Positions 1 through 8,107 of a stretch of DNA of 64,000 nt are shown here, piece after piece. The position numbers and the translations under genes were made by a program. Source of the DNA: an uncultured Eubacteriales bacterium (GTDB taxonomy: Bacteria; Bacillota; Clostridia; Oscillospirales; Oscillospiraceae); contig URGL01000003.1 of the NCBI GenBank assembly GCA_900547405.1, forward strand, positions 1-64,000, in the 5' to 3' direction. The notes under the pieces were generated by a model. It made no database searches and was not told where the DNA came from. It was given only the letters and a program-made list of their open reading frames with translations. Numbering within the stretch: position 1 is the stretch's first letter; each line of letters starts with the position of its first letter.

Positions 1-684
1 CATGACAGCAAAGCAGAACCGGAAGAAATTCACAATGGAATCCGGCTGGGTGATTACCTGCACGGTGGATTCCGGCGGAATATACCCGAAAGCGCTGATG
101 CCTGCAAGCAGTATGGTCTGGCACAGTCCCAAGGCGATGGTTTGGGTCATGCTGCTGACCGATGCGCTGAAGCCGTCTGCCCGGATGCCGTCTTTGTGTT
201 CCACATGATCCAGCACATCCGCCAGATAAGACGCCATGACATACGTAGGCAGACTGCCCGTGGATTTGACCAGAAGACCGGCAAGCACAAGGCTCATGCG
301 GTTTCCGGCCAGCGAAACCAGCAGGCTGCCTATGGCGGCAACGGCAAACCCCAGGATGGTCACTTTCTTTTTCCCGAATCTACGAACAAGCGGCCACAAA
401 ATCACAATTCCAAAGCCCATTGGCGCCTGTCCGATGATGTTTACCATAAGCTGTTTGGTGGCTCCAGATTCTACGGAATTGCCCAGAACCCAATTGCAGT
501 AATAAAGCATGGAGCTGGTACTCATGGAATTGCAGATATGCAGCAGCAATATAAATGCCATGACCAGCAGCCAGTATTTGTTGTGGAAGCAGGCATATAT
601 CTGACGGGAGAAGGATGTATCCAAGGCGGTATCTGCCAACTGTGTGGTAACCCGCTCTTTCGTATGAAGAAAAGAAAGCGGCAT
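1..684 (-). pseudogene. MFS/GPH-type sugar transporter, C-terminal fragment (runs off left edge)
   Basis: The minus strand encodes a hydrophobic protein that leaves the window at its C-terminal side. It contains a 'TKERV' loop, a long membrane stretch and a 'RRFGKKK' cytoplasmic loop, which fit the C-terminal half of a glycoside-pentoside-hexuronide type cation symporter of the inner membrane. The usual six N-terminal helices are missing: the reading frame loses membrane character at about 660-700, exactly where a recombinase tail begins on the other strand. A Met codon at 684 could restart translation, but a half transporter is unlikely to work. I treat it as a remnant cut by a recombination event. 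The family call is by eye; the truncation is seen directly. Confidence 0.6.
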
Positions 685-894
685 TATGAATCCCTGCTGG
701 AACGGAAGAAAGCCATAGAAGCCACAGCCGTGGTTTTCAGCGGCATTCTGTTCCGGCTGACGGAATTGGAGGAAATTCCGATAGACTTCGATGAAGCGTT
801 GTGGAACACCCTGATAGACCATGTTGCCATCTATGCAGATGAGCGGATTGTGTTCAGCTTCATGGATGGGACGGAGATTTCGGAAATGGTGTGA
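664..894 (+). pseudogene. Serine site-specific recombinase, C-terminal remnant
   Basis: The last ~70 residues before the TGA at 894 match the tail of large serine recombinases. They comprise a charged coiled-coil piece ('YESLLERKKAIEA'), then 'DFDEALWNTLIDHV' and the closing 'VFSFMDGTEISEM' strand. No resolvase catalytic domain or recombinase domain lies upstream; that sequence is antisense to the transporter fragment. It is probably the scar of an excised or decayed integrative element inserted near the tRNA cluster. The exact left boundary of the fragment is uncertain (664-700). Confidence 0.65.
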
Positions 895-1009
895 AGCGTA
901 TCAGGTGGTTTCATGTAGTGTAATTGAACGATAGAAATGCCCGATTTCGTGTTTTTCTCGTCCTGGAGGCCATTTCGGTTCAATCGTCAAGGTGCTGAAA
1001 AACGGAAAA

Positions 1010-1045
1010 GTTGGAATTACCCTTATTTACTTGGATAATTCCAAC
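1010..1045. repeat. Inverted repeat (13-bp arms, one mismatch)
   Basis: Arms at 1010-1022 and 1033-1045 are built on 'gttggaatta' and its complement, around a 10-nt AT-rich loop. It lies between the recombinase remnant and the tRNA operon, in a 213-bp stretch (895-1107) where I see no gene. It may be a terminator or part of the mobile-element boundary. Confidence 0.6.
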
Positions 1046-1068
1046 TATTTCTTGCTCTATAAATGAAA

Positions 1069-1101
1069 TTACCTGATTTGACATGGTATCAAATCAGGTA
1101 A
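1069..1101 (-). terminator. Perfect 13-bp hairpin downstream of tRNA operon
   Basis: The arms 'ttacctgatttga' and 'tcaaatcaggtaa' flank a 7-nt loop. The hairpin starts 7 bp beyond the 3' CCA of tRNA-His and is followed on the minus strand by a short T-rich run, so it can terminate the tRNA transcript. The stem is unusually AT-rich for a terminator in this genome, and its core resembles the hairpin at 9662-9695. Confidence 0.5.
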
Positions 1102-1107
1102 CTTATC

Positions 1108-1185
1108 TGGGGTGGATAATGGGACTCGAACCCACGATCTTCAGAGCCACAATCTGACGCCTTAGCCAACTAGGCCATACCCACC
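1108..1185 (-). tRNA. tRNA-His (GTG)
   Basis: The cloverleaf folds by eye. There is an extra 5' G opposite a C discriminator (the histidine identity pair), an anticodon loop TTGTGGC with anticodon GTG, a TTCGAGT T-loop and an encoded CCA. It is the last gene of a three-tRNA operon on the minus strand. Confidence 0.95.
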
Positions 1186-1202
1186 ATATGCACTTTGCTG
1201 AA

Positions 1203-1279
1203 TGGTACGCCAAGAGGGACTCGAACCCCCGACCTACTGCTTAGAAGGCAGTTGCTCTATCCAGCTGAGCTATTGGCGC
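1203..1279 (-). tRNA. tRNA-Arg (TCT)
   Basis: The acceptor GCGCCAA pairs with TTGGCGT. The anticodon loop CTTCTAA gives TCT, the T-loop is TTCGAGT, the discriminator is A and CCA is encoded. It is the middle gene of the tRNA operon, 17 bp upstream of tRNA-His in transcription order. Confidence 0.95.
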
Positions 1280-1286
1280 ATTTGAA

Positions 1287-1360
1287 TGGAGCGGGTGACG
1301 GGAATCGGACCCGCGTATCCAGCTTGGAAGGCTGGTGTTCTACCATTGAACTACACCCGC
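1287..1360 (-). tRNA. tRNA-Gly (TCC)
   Basis: The acceptor GCGGGTG pairs with CACCCGC. The anticodon stem CCAGC/GCTGG holds loop CTTCCAA (anticodon TCC). The discriminator is T and CCA is encoded. It is the first gene of the operon, ~30 bp downstream of a consensus promoter. Confidence 0.95.
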
Positions 1361-1392
1361 GTAAGCCCATGCCTGAGTGATTCAGCTTGGGC

Positions 1393-1421
1393 ATTTTATC
1401 ATGTTTTTTCTCTTTTGTCAA
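1393..1421 (-). promoter_or_regulatory. Sigma-A promoter of the tRNA operon
   Basis: On the minus strand TTGACA (1416-1421) is separated by 17 bp from TAAAAT (1393-1398). The -10 box lies ~33 bp from the tRNA-Gly 5' end. Confidence 0.85.
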
Positions 1422-1533
1422 GAGCTGACGTTGATTTTTTTCAAATATCCGGTGGAAACGGATGACATTTCCAAAATACTGTGCTACACTAAATGAAATT
1501 TCCCGAATTTCCCGTTAAAAGGAGGCCGCCTCG

Positions 1534-2214
1534 ATGCGCAGCCGGTTTTTCATTTTCTCCCTTTTCTTTGTGCTTCTCTTCGTCGGCTGTACGGCGCAAA
1601 AAAGAGACCCGATCGTTGGAGCCTACAGCCCGGAGGACGGGACCGACGGCGTTTATCTGTTTCTGGAGGACGGCACCGGTGCCCGGACGGAGTATCCGGA
1701 GCCCCGCTCCGGTCAATCCACCCAGCGTCCCTTCACCTACACCATGGATCCCGGCGTTCTCACCCTGGACTTTGCGGATGGGACCGTCGAAGTCTACAGC
1801 TATTCCCTGAGCGAGCACCATCTTTTTCTGACCGGCAGCGCAGGTTCCTTGCTGCTGACCCGGATCGGTGAGGACCGGCCCGCTTCCGCCTCGGAAATCT
1901 GGAAGGGCTACTGGCCTCTCTTCGGTATGACGGCCGTCGCCCTCTTTTTCATCCACCTGACCATGCCCTACACCCATAGATTTCACCCGCCTCTGGACAA
2001 TATGCCGGAGCTGTGCTTTCCCACCTTTTCCAAGGGGCAGCTGATCCAGTACCTGATCCAGGTGCCAACCCTTCCTGCCATTCTGCTGGGCGGTGCCTGG
2101 CTGGGGGCCTGCACCGGAGTCCCGAAAGAATTCGCAATTGGGTTTAGCTGCGCACTGACTGGACTCTGGGGACTTCTCCCGCCGGAGCTGGCCAGGCGGA
2201 TCGACGGCTGGTGA
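1534..2214 (+). CDS. Hypothetical membrane-anchored lipoprotein
   Basis: This is a 226-residue protein starting at ATG 1534, behind an AAAGGAGG ribosome site. The N-terminus is a lipoprotein signal (hydrophobic run ending in 'LFVGC', lipid-modified Cys at about residue 19). Residues ~25-110 form a small beta-rich extracytoplasmic region with acidic and aromatic residues. Residues ~125-215 hold three probable membrane helices. No family is recognised, and combining a lipobox with C-terminal membrane helices is unusual. It stands alone upstream of glyQS in the same direction; function unknown. Confidence 0.7.
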   Translation: MRSRFFIFSLFFVLLFVGCTAQKRDPIVGAYSPEDGTDGVYLFLEDGTGARTEYPEPRSGQSTQRPFTYTMDPGVLTLDFADGTVEVYSYSLSEHHLFLTGSAGSLLLTRIGEDRPASASEIWKGYWPLFGMTAVALFFIHLTMPYTHRFHPPLDNMPELCFPTFSKGQLIQYLIQVPTLPAILLGGAWLGACTGVPKEFAIGFSCALTGLWGLLPPELARRIDGW

Positions 2215-2302
2215 GTCTGCGGAAACTGTTTTTTAACTTGATTTTCTGCGGAAAGTTGGATATAATGAGGTGAATTTGAAACCTGAAAGGGAGGGTATCT
2301 CC

Positions 2303-3730
2303 ATGAAAAACAGTGAAAAGACGCTGGACATGATCGTGAACCTCTGCAAAAACAGAGGCTACGTCTATGCCGGCTCTGAAATTTACGGTGGACTGGCCAA
2401 CGCCTGGGACTACGGCCCCTTGGGTGTGGAATTTAAAAACAACGTGAAGAAGGCCTGGATGAAGAAGTTCGTCCAGGAGTCCGACTACAACGTAGGCCTG
2501 GATGCCGCCATCCTCATGAATCCCACCACCTGGGTGACCACCGGGCATGTGGGCAACTTCTCCGACCCCCTGGTGGACTGCAAGGGCTGCGGCTCCCGGC
2601 AGCGGGCAGACAAGCTCATTGAGGCCTGCGAGTCCGGCAAGAGCGTCAACGTAGACGCTATGAGCTTCGAAGAGATGGACAAGTTTATTGCCGAGCACGA
2701 TGAGGTCGTGTGCCCCAACTGCGGCAAGCACAACTTCACCCCCATCCGGAAGTTCAACCTGATGTTCAAGACCCAGATCGGCGTCACCGAGGACTCCTCC
2801 TCCACCGTCTATCTGCGGCCTGAGACCGCCCAGGGCATCTTCGTGAACTTCGCCAACATTCAGCGGACCACCCGGAAGAAGCTGCCCTTCGGCGTGTGCC
2901 AGGTGGGCAAGGCCTTCCGGAACGAGATCACCCCCGGCAACTTCACCTTCCGGACCCGGGAGTTTGAGCAGATGGAGTGCGAGTTTTTCTGCCAGCCCGG
3001 CACCGACCTGGAGTGGTTTGCCTACTGGAAGGACTTCTGCAAAAACTGGCTGATCTCCCTGGGCATCAAAGAAGAGAGCCTGCGGCTGCGGGATCATGAG
3101 CCCGCCGAGCTGGCCTTCTACTCCCGTGCCACCACCGACATTGAGTACCAGTTCCCCTTCGGCTCCGGCTGGGGCGAGCTGTGGGGCATTGCCGACCGGA
3201 CCAACTACGACCTGGGCCGCCACCAGGAGGCCTCCGGCAAGAGCCTGGAATACTTCGACCAGGAAAAGGGCGAGCACTACATTCCCTACGTCATTGAGCC
3301 CAGCCTGGGCTGTGACCGTGTGGCCCTGGCCTTCCTGTGCGAGGCCTACGACGAGGAAGTCGTTGGTCAGGACAAGAAGGGCAACCCGGATATCCGCACC
3401 GTGCTGCACCTGCACCCCGCTTTGGCTCCTTTCAAGGCCGCCGTCCTGCCCCTGAGCAAGAAGCTGAGCCCCAAGGCCGAGGAAATCTACCACATGCTGC
3501 AAAAGGACTTCATGGTAGACTTTGACGATGCCGGTTCCATCGGCAAGCGCTACCGCCGGGAAGACGAGATCGGCACCCCTCTGTGCGTCACCGTAGACTT
3601 CCAGACCGTAGGCGACGAGAATACCCCCGCCGACAATTGCGTCACCGTCCGTGACCGGGATACCATGGAGCAAGTCCGGATTCCCATCAGCGAGCTGAAG
3701 GATTATATCGCGAAGAAGTGCGCGTTCTAA
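2303..3730 (+). CDS. glyQS: Glycyl-tRNA synthetase, alpha2 (eukaryote-like) type
   Basis: The 475-residue cytoplasmic class II synthetase charges tRNA-Gly. Visible marks are the N-terminal 'IYGGLANAWDYGPLG', a zinc knuckle (CKGCGS...CPNCGK), 'LRPETAQGIF', motif 2 ('GKAFRNEI...FRTREFEQME') and motif 3 ('EPSLGCDRVALAFL'), followed by an anticodon-binding domain. Length is normal for the single-chain form used by Gram-positives instead of GlyQ+GlyS. The start at ATG 2303 (MKNSEK) is chosen over 2270 because of GGGAGGG just upstream. A tRNA-Gly gene lies 1 kb away. A strong terminator follows. Confidence 0.97.
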   Translation: MKNSEKTLDMIVNLCKNRGYVYAGSEIYGGLANAWDYGPLGVEFKNNVKKAWMKKFVQESDYNVGLDAAILMNPTTWVTTGHVGNFSDPLVDCKGCGSRQRADKLIEACESGKSVNVDAMSFEEMDKFIAEHDEVVCPNCGKHNFTPIRKFNLMFKTQIGVTEDSSSTVYLRPETAQGIFVNFANIQRTTRKKLPFGVCQVGKAFRNEITPGNFTFRTREFEQMECEFFCQPGTDLEWFAYWKDFCKNWLISLGIKEESLRLRDHEPAELAFYSRATTDIEYQFPFGSGWGELWGIADRTNYDLGRHQEASGKSLEYFDQEKGEHYIPYVIEPSLGCDRVALAFLCEAYDEEVVGQDKKGNPDIRTVLHLHPALAPFKAAVLPLSKKLSPKAEEIYHMLQKDFMVDFDDAGSIGKRYRREDEIGTPLCVTVDFQTVGDENTPADNCVTVRDRDTMEQVRIPISELKDYIAKKCAF

Positions 3731-3743
3731 GCGCCGCATATAA

Positions 3744-3779
3744 AACGCCGATCCCAAAACGGGATCGGCGTTGCCTTTT
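3744..3779 (+). terminator. Rho-independent terminator of glyQS
   Basis: A perfect 12-bp stem (aacgccgatccc / gggatcggcgtt) with a 5-nt loop is followed by gcctttta. It overlaps the stop of the convergent gene at 3778. Confidence 0.9.
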
Positions 3780-4059
3780 ATCGGAAATACCCGGTCTCCA
3801 GCAGACGGGTCAAGGCTTGATTGGCCTCCTCATCGGAAAAGAGGCCGGTAAAGCGCTTGTCCACGGCCAGTGCTTCCAGGCTCAGATCCAGGCGGCCTTT
3901 GGTTTCCAGCTGGCCGAAGCCATCACTGCACCGGTTCCCGGTGAGTTGGCGGTGGGCGGAAGCCAGCATATCCTCTTTTTCTACAGGCCGCAGGCGGATG
4001 CCCAGAGCCTGGGCCTGCTGCCGGGCGGCAAGCCAGGCGGCGATGAATTTTTCTTCCAT
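3778..4059 (-). CDS. Small conserved-type hypothetical protein
   Basis: A 93-residue soluble protein of charged helices and no membrane segment, starting MEEKFIAAW behind AAAGGAG. It ends in the terminator shared with glyQS. It is the last gene of the MoxR-DUF58-transglutaminase operon, 17 bp after the transglutaminase gene, so it may be an accessory of that envelope module. No family is recognised. A longer frame open to 4881 exists but is a shadow of the upstream gene. Confidence 0.7.
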   Translation of the reverse strand: MEEKFIAAWLAARQQAQALGIRLRPVEKEDMLASAHRQLTGNRCSDGFGQLETKGRLDLSLEALAVDKRFTGLFSDEEANQALTRLLETGYFR

Positions 4060-4076
4060 AATTTTTTCTCCTTTAA

Positions 4077-6014
4077 TCAGTATCTGATGAACCAGAGCTG
4101 ATCCAGCAGCCTCCTCCACCAGGGGGCTGTTTTCAGCTCCTGGCAGCAGCTTCGGATATAGTCCTGAAAGGGCACCAGGTCCATGGCTGTAATGCGGTGG
4201 GCGCTGAATTTGGCCCGCTGGGCCAATTCCAGAAGGCCGCCGGGGATCTCCCGGCCCAGGGCCTTGGATAGATCTTCTGCCCGGCGCCAGTAGAGCAGGG
4301 CCCGCTTTTTGGTATCCGCCCGGCGGATGGCCTCCCGGCGAAGCAGCAGGAGCACATACCGGCGGAACAGCAGGAGCAGCACCAGCCCAGGGAGAATCAG
4401 AAGCCAATGGCTCACCGGTTTCCGGGCAGACGGGCCCGGAGCGGGCTCTCCGGGGGTGGTTCCCCCGGCATTGGGGTGAGTTTCCGTTCCTGTCCCCGGC
4501 TCCCGGGGCTGGGCGGCCCCTTGGGCAGCGGTCCGGGAGGCTGTGGATTCCAGGATTTTCCAGCTGCCCTCTGCCCCGTCGTAGTATTCCGCCCAGGCGT
4601 GGGCATCCAGGGTGGTGACCGTGGCGGATTTGCCTGCCTGGGCCTCCTTGCAGAAGCCGGTGACATATCTCGCCGGGATCCCCGCCGCCCGGAGAAGCAC
4701 CGTGGAAGCCGTGGCAAAGTGGACGCAGAAGCCCCGGTCTGATTCCTCCAGGAACCACCGGGCAAAGTCCTGCTCCCCCTCCGGCATTTGCGGGGTAGAT
4801 AAGTCGTACAGCCCGCTCTCCCGGACCATGTCCCCAATGGTCTGAGGATCCGTTACCCCATTCAGGTATTCCCGGGCCCAATCCCGGGTGCTGTCCGGCA
4901 GACGAAGATAGGCTTGCAGCGCCTCGGCAGTCATGGCGCTGCCCCTGGAATAGACGGGGAAGGTATAGGCGGTCACGCCGCCGGCATTTTCCAGGACGCC
5001 GCCGGTCAGGATGGTCCCCGTCCCCGGGTAATAGGGCAGATAGACCACATTCTGCACGGCGAAGGTCCGCAGGGTGATTTCTCCCGCCTCCTCCCCCCAG
5101 CCGTCAAAATTCTCGGACCGCTCCGGGTCGGAGGTCCAGGCCTTCCCTGTATAGGTGTCAAAATCCTGGCCCCGAAGGTATACGGTGCCGTCCTGAGGGG
5201 CGGTGAAGGTCAGGATAGGCAGCCGCTGCTTTTCCCCACCCTTCAGCGCCGCCAGGTCCGCTTCCATGGAAACCTGAGGCGTAAAGGTGAAGGAGGGGCT
5301 GATTTTCAGGGTAAAGTCCGCCTTTTCCATAAGCCGCTCCCGCCAGATGGCGGACCGGTCCCGGTAGTCCTCCTGGGGATTCAGCAGAACCAGCAGCAGG
5401 GCCGTCAGCAGCACCGGCACCGCTGCCATAGCCGTCAGCATTCTTCCCTGGATGGCGCTGTTCTTTCGGGTGCCGGAGGTAAGGATCAGCAGGCCCAGGG
5501 TCGCCAGAATGGCAAAGACATCCCAGGGATTGGGCTCCACATTGGGGATCAGCACACAGAGGATCAGCACCGGCACCGTCAGCAGCAGGGGCAGCACCGG
5601 CCCCCGGCGCCGGATGACGCACCGGGCAAAGCTCAGCAGCACCGCCGACCCATAGACCGCCACAGGGATCTCCACCGTTCCCGGAGTGTGCCCCGGGAAA
5701 ATGAAGTAGCCCCAGTGGTATACTTCATGCAAGCTGACGCTGGCATAGACCAGCAGGCTTTTCAGCTGGCTCAGGGTCTGGGGCAGCCGCAGCAGATAGC
5801 CCAGGACCACAGCGCTGAGGCAGAGGACGATCTCCGTCCCCCGCCGGGGCGGCAGCAGGAGTCCCGCCAGTACGCCTGCCACCAAAAGGCACCGAAGCAG
5901 GGTCACCCAGGGGATCTCCATGCCGTAAACGGTGCCGTAGCAGCGGATCACCGCAAGGCTCAGGATCAGCCCTCCGGACACCGCCCAGAGGATATCCCAA
6001 ATTCGTTTCTTCAT
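4077..6014 (-). CDS. Transglutaminase-like membrane protein (TgpA/DUF3488-like)
   Basis: A 645-residue inner-membrane protein. About six N-terminal helices (residues 1-210) are followed by an extracytoplasmic region carrying a transglutaminase-core fold. The Cys-His-Asp triad is visible as 'FCVHFATASTVLLRAAGIPAR' (Cys), 'DAHAWAEYY' (His) and the downstream Asp/Glu region. A Pro/Gly-rich linker, another helix and a DUF4129-like cytoplasmic tail follow. The start MKKRIWDIL is preferred over 6092; it overlaps the DUF58 stop by 4 bp (ATGA). Such proteins, with MoxR and DUF58 partners, form a widespread envelope-associated module whose substrates are poorly known. Confidence 0.88.
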   Translation of the reverse strand: MKKRIWDILWAVSGGLILSLAVIRCYGTVYGMEIPWVTLLRCLLVAGVLAGLLLPPRRGTEIVLCLSAVVLGYLLRLPQTLSQLKSLLVYASVSLHEVYHWGYFIFPGHTPGTVEIPVAVYGSAVLLSFARCVIRRRGPVLPLLLTVPVLILCVLIPNVEPNPWDVFAILATLGLLILTSGTRKNSAIQGRMLTAMAAVPVLLTALLLVLLNPQEDYRDRSAIWRERLMEKADFTLKISPSFTFTPQVSMEADLAALKGGEKQRLPILTFTAPQDGTVYLRGQDFDTYTGKAWTSDPERSENFDGWGEEAGEITLRTFAVQNVVYLPYYPGTGTILTGGVLENAGGVTAYTFPVYSRGSAMTAEALQAYLRLPDSTRDWAREYLNGVTDPQTIGDMVRESGLYDLSTPQMPEGEQDFARWFLEESDRGFCVHFATASTVLLRAAGIPARYVTGFCKEAQAGKSATVTTLDAHAWAEYYDGAEGSWKILESTASRTAAQGAAQPREPGTGTETHPNAGGTTPGEPAPGPSARKPVSHWLLILPGLVLLLLFRRYVLLLLRREAIRRADTKKRALLYWRRAEDLSKALGREIPGGLLELAQRAKFSAHRITAMDLVPFQDYIRSCCQELKTAPWWRRLLDQLWFIRY

Positions 6015-6916
6015 ACGCCGCCTCCCAGGCAATAATGCCAGCTGGCCCCTACAGGCTCGGGAAGGGCGGCGCTTTCGCACTGAGGCAGGCACAGAAGGCT
6101 CTCCACAGCCTGTTCCAGCTCCTTTTCGCTGTGGGGCTCCAGGCGGACAGGCCCCTCCCCTGTCATACAGAGGATCAGCGGATCCATGTCTCTTTCAAGG
6201 AGGTACGCCCCCAGCCACAGCAGCTGCCCCAGCCTTTTGTCCAGCTCCTGGGGGCTGCCCCAAAGGTTCAGGGTCAGGCAGGCGGTCCGCTTCTGGGGCT
6301 CCATGGCCTCCCGGACCGTCAGAGCCCCCATCTTGGCGGAGAGCTTCCAGTGGACGGTGTTCAGGCTGTCCCCAGGCCGGTAGGGCCGAAGCTCGTGATT
6401 CTCCCCCAGCCGCTGGGTGCTGGGCTTCCACCGCAGCGGCGGCAGATCCAGCTCCTCCGGCAGCCTATCCAGAGGACACTTTACAGGGGGCACCAGAAGC
6501 CGCCCATTGCGTCTCCTCCGGGCAGGGAAGGAAAACAGGCCCAAATAATCCAGGATCCGGGCCTTTTCGATTTCCACCGCGTAGCCGCCGCAGTTTTTGG
6601 GGATGAACCCCGTTTCCTCCTGGTATGGCCGCTTCTCCCCGGTCCGCAGGTCCCGGAGGAAGATCCGCCCCCGAAAGGGCGGCATGGGCATATCGCAGCT
6701 GCCCATGAGCAGAAGCTCCGCCTTCTCCCCTACCTTCACCCGGTCCGGCCCCGCCACGCCCAGGCGGATGGAGCGCAGGGCGGGGATGCTCAGCACCAGC
6801 GACACCACCGGCAGGGCCAGCAGCCCCAGCAGGAGCAGCCACAGCAGCCACCGGCCAAAGGTCAGATAGCCAAGGCCGCAGCCCACCACCGCGGCCAGAT
6901 ACGCCAGCCGCCGCAT
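6011..6916 (-). CDS. DUF58 domain protein, membrane-anchored
   Basis: A 301-residue protein with two adjacent N-terminal membrane helices (residues ~5-45), a beta-rich middle, and the DUF58 signature 'HELRPYRPGDSLNTVHWKLSAK' at about 190-212 (typically R-x-Y-x-x-G-D-x-x-R/N-x-I-x-W). DUF58 proteins carry a degenerate von Willebrand A-like fold and work with MoxR ATPases. It overlaps the transglutaminase gene by 4 bp and abuts the MoxR gene, so the three are translationally coupled. Confidence 0.9.
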   Translation of the reverse strand: MRRLAYLAAVVGCGLGYLTFGRWLLWLLLLGLLALPVVSLVLSIPALRSIRLGVAGPDRVKVGEKAELLLMGSCDMPMPPFRGRIFLRDLRTGEKRPYQEETGFIPKNCGGYAVEIEKARILDYLGLFSFPARRRRNGRLLVPPVKCPLDRLPEELDLPPLRWKPSTQRLGENHELRPYRPGDSLNTVHWKLSAKMGALTVREAMEPQKRTACLTLNLWGSPQELDKRLGQLLWLGAYLLERDMDPLILCMTGEGPVRLEPHSEKELEQAVESLLCLPQCESAALPEPVGASWHYCLGGGV

Positions 6917-7869
6917 CAGCGCAGCCGGGGGGCGGGGGTCCCATCCAGCACAGCCTTCAGGATCTGCTCCGCAGTCTTTCCCTGGCTCTCCGCCCGGCCC
7001 GTCAGGATCATCCGGTGGGCCAGCGTGGGGATGAAGACCTCCTTCACATCCCCGGGCACCACATAGTCCCGGCCCCGGAGCTGGGCAATGGACTTGGTCA
7101 TTGCCGCCACGGAGAGGGTGGCTCTGGGACTGGCTCCCCGGGCCAGCAGCTCCTGCCTCCGGGTGGCATCACTCAGCGCCACAATGTAGTCGATGACGCT
7201 GTCACTCAAAAAGGTTTCCTCCACCCTCTGACGCAGCTCCAAGAACTTGGCCCGGGTGAGGACCGGGCGCACATCCTGCAAGGGATTGCCCCCCTGGCGG
7301 TTTTTGATCATAGCCGCCTCGTCTTTGGGGGCAGGATAGCCCAGCCGGAGCCGCAGGGCGAACCGGTCCACCTGGCTGTCCGGCAGCAGCTGGGTCCCCG
7401 CCGCCCCGGTGGGATTCTGGGTGGCGATGACAATAAAGGGCTGGGGGAGGGGGTGGCTCACCCCGTCCACCGTCACCTGTCCCTCCTCCATGGCTTCCAA
7501 AAGGGCGGACTGGGTCCGGGAGGTGGCCCGGTTCAGCTCGTCCGCCAGAAACAGGTTACATAAAATTCCGCCGGGCCGGTAGGTCATATTCCCCCCTCCG
7601 TCAGGCACCGAGTAGCCCGTTACATCCGAGGGAAGCACATCCGGCGTAAACTGGACCCGGCCGTATTCCAGATCCAGCGCCCGGGCAAAGGACAGCGCCA
7701 TGGTGGTCTTGCCCACACCGGGCACATCCTCCAATAGGATATGCCCCCCGGAGAGCAGCGCCGCCAATACCCACAGCAGCGCCTCATCCTTTCCGGCCAC
7801 CACCCGCCGCACCTGATCCAATATCTGATGCACGCTGGCCACAACTTCACTTTCCCGTGTCTGCAACAT
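6916..7869 (-). CDS. MoxR-family AAA+ ATPase
   Basis: A 317-residue cytoplasmic ATPase, probably a chaperone for the DUF58/transglutaminase partners. Walker A is 'EDVPGVGKTT', Walker B is 'LFLADELNRA', with sensor 1 'IATQNP' and a C-terminal helical lid containing 'ASPRATLSV'. Length is normal for MoxR. It is the first gene of the operon and has its own promoter at 7901-7929. Confidence 0.94.
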   Translation of the reverse strand: MLQTRESEVVASVHQILDQVRRVVAGKDEALLWVLAALLSGGHILLEDVPGVGKTTMALSFARALDLEYGRVQFTPDVLPSDVTGYSVPDGGGNMTYRPGGILCNLFLADELNRATSRTQSALLEAMEEGQVTVDGVSHPLPQPFIVIATQNPTGAAGTQLLPDSQVDRFALRLRLGYPAPKDEAAMIKNRQGGNPLQDVRPVLTRAKFLELRQRVEETFLSDSVIDYIVALSDATRRQELLARGASPRATLSVAAMTKSIAQLRGRDYVVPGDVKEVFIPTLAHRMILTGRAESQGKTAEQILKAVLDGTPAPRLR

Positions 7870-7900
7870 GCTCGCCTCATTTCCTTTGTATTGGGTTCTT

Positions 7901-7929
7901 ATTATAGCGGGTCACAGGGAGAAAAACAA
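7901..7929 (-). promoter_or_regulatory. Promoter of the MoxR operon
   Basis: The minus strand has TATAAT (7901-7906) 17 bp from TTGTTT (7924-7929). The -10 box is consensus, the -35 box is partial. It lies ~30 bp before the MoxR start. Confidence 0.65.
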
Positions 7930-8044
7930 GTCAGTTTCCGTGAACGAAGATGGGTGCGCAGGAAAAAACCGGGGCGTGGCGATCACAATGTCCCGGTTTC
8001 CCGTTTTAACTAATCGCGGTGCTTACACTTTTCTTCCAAACAGG

Positions 8045-8073
8045 TAGAAATCTAAATGGATCTTTGATATAAT
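8045..8073 (+). promoter_or_regulatory. Probable promoter of the AlbA-type gene
   Basis: TATAAT (8068-8073) sits 17 bp after a weak -35 (TAGAAA, 8045-8050), 34 bp before the start at 8108. Confidence 0.5.
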
Positions 8074-8107
8074 AAATACCAAAAGGAAGTGAACTGGAGG
8101 TGCTATC

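Noticed and set aside
1195..1380. Plus-strand 61-codon ORF beginning MLNGTPRGTRTPDLLLRR
   Set aside because: It is the antisense of the tRNA-Arg and tRNA-Gly genes, a well-known type of spurious protein.
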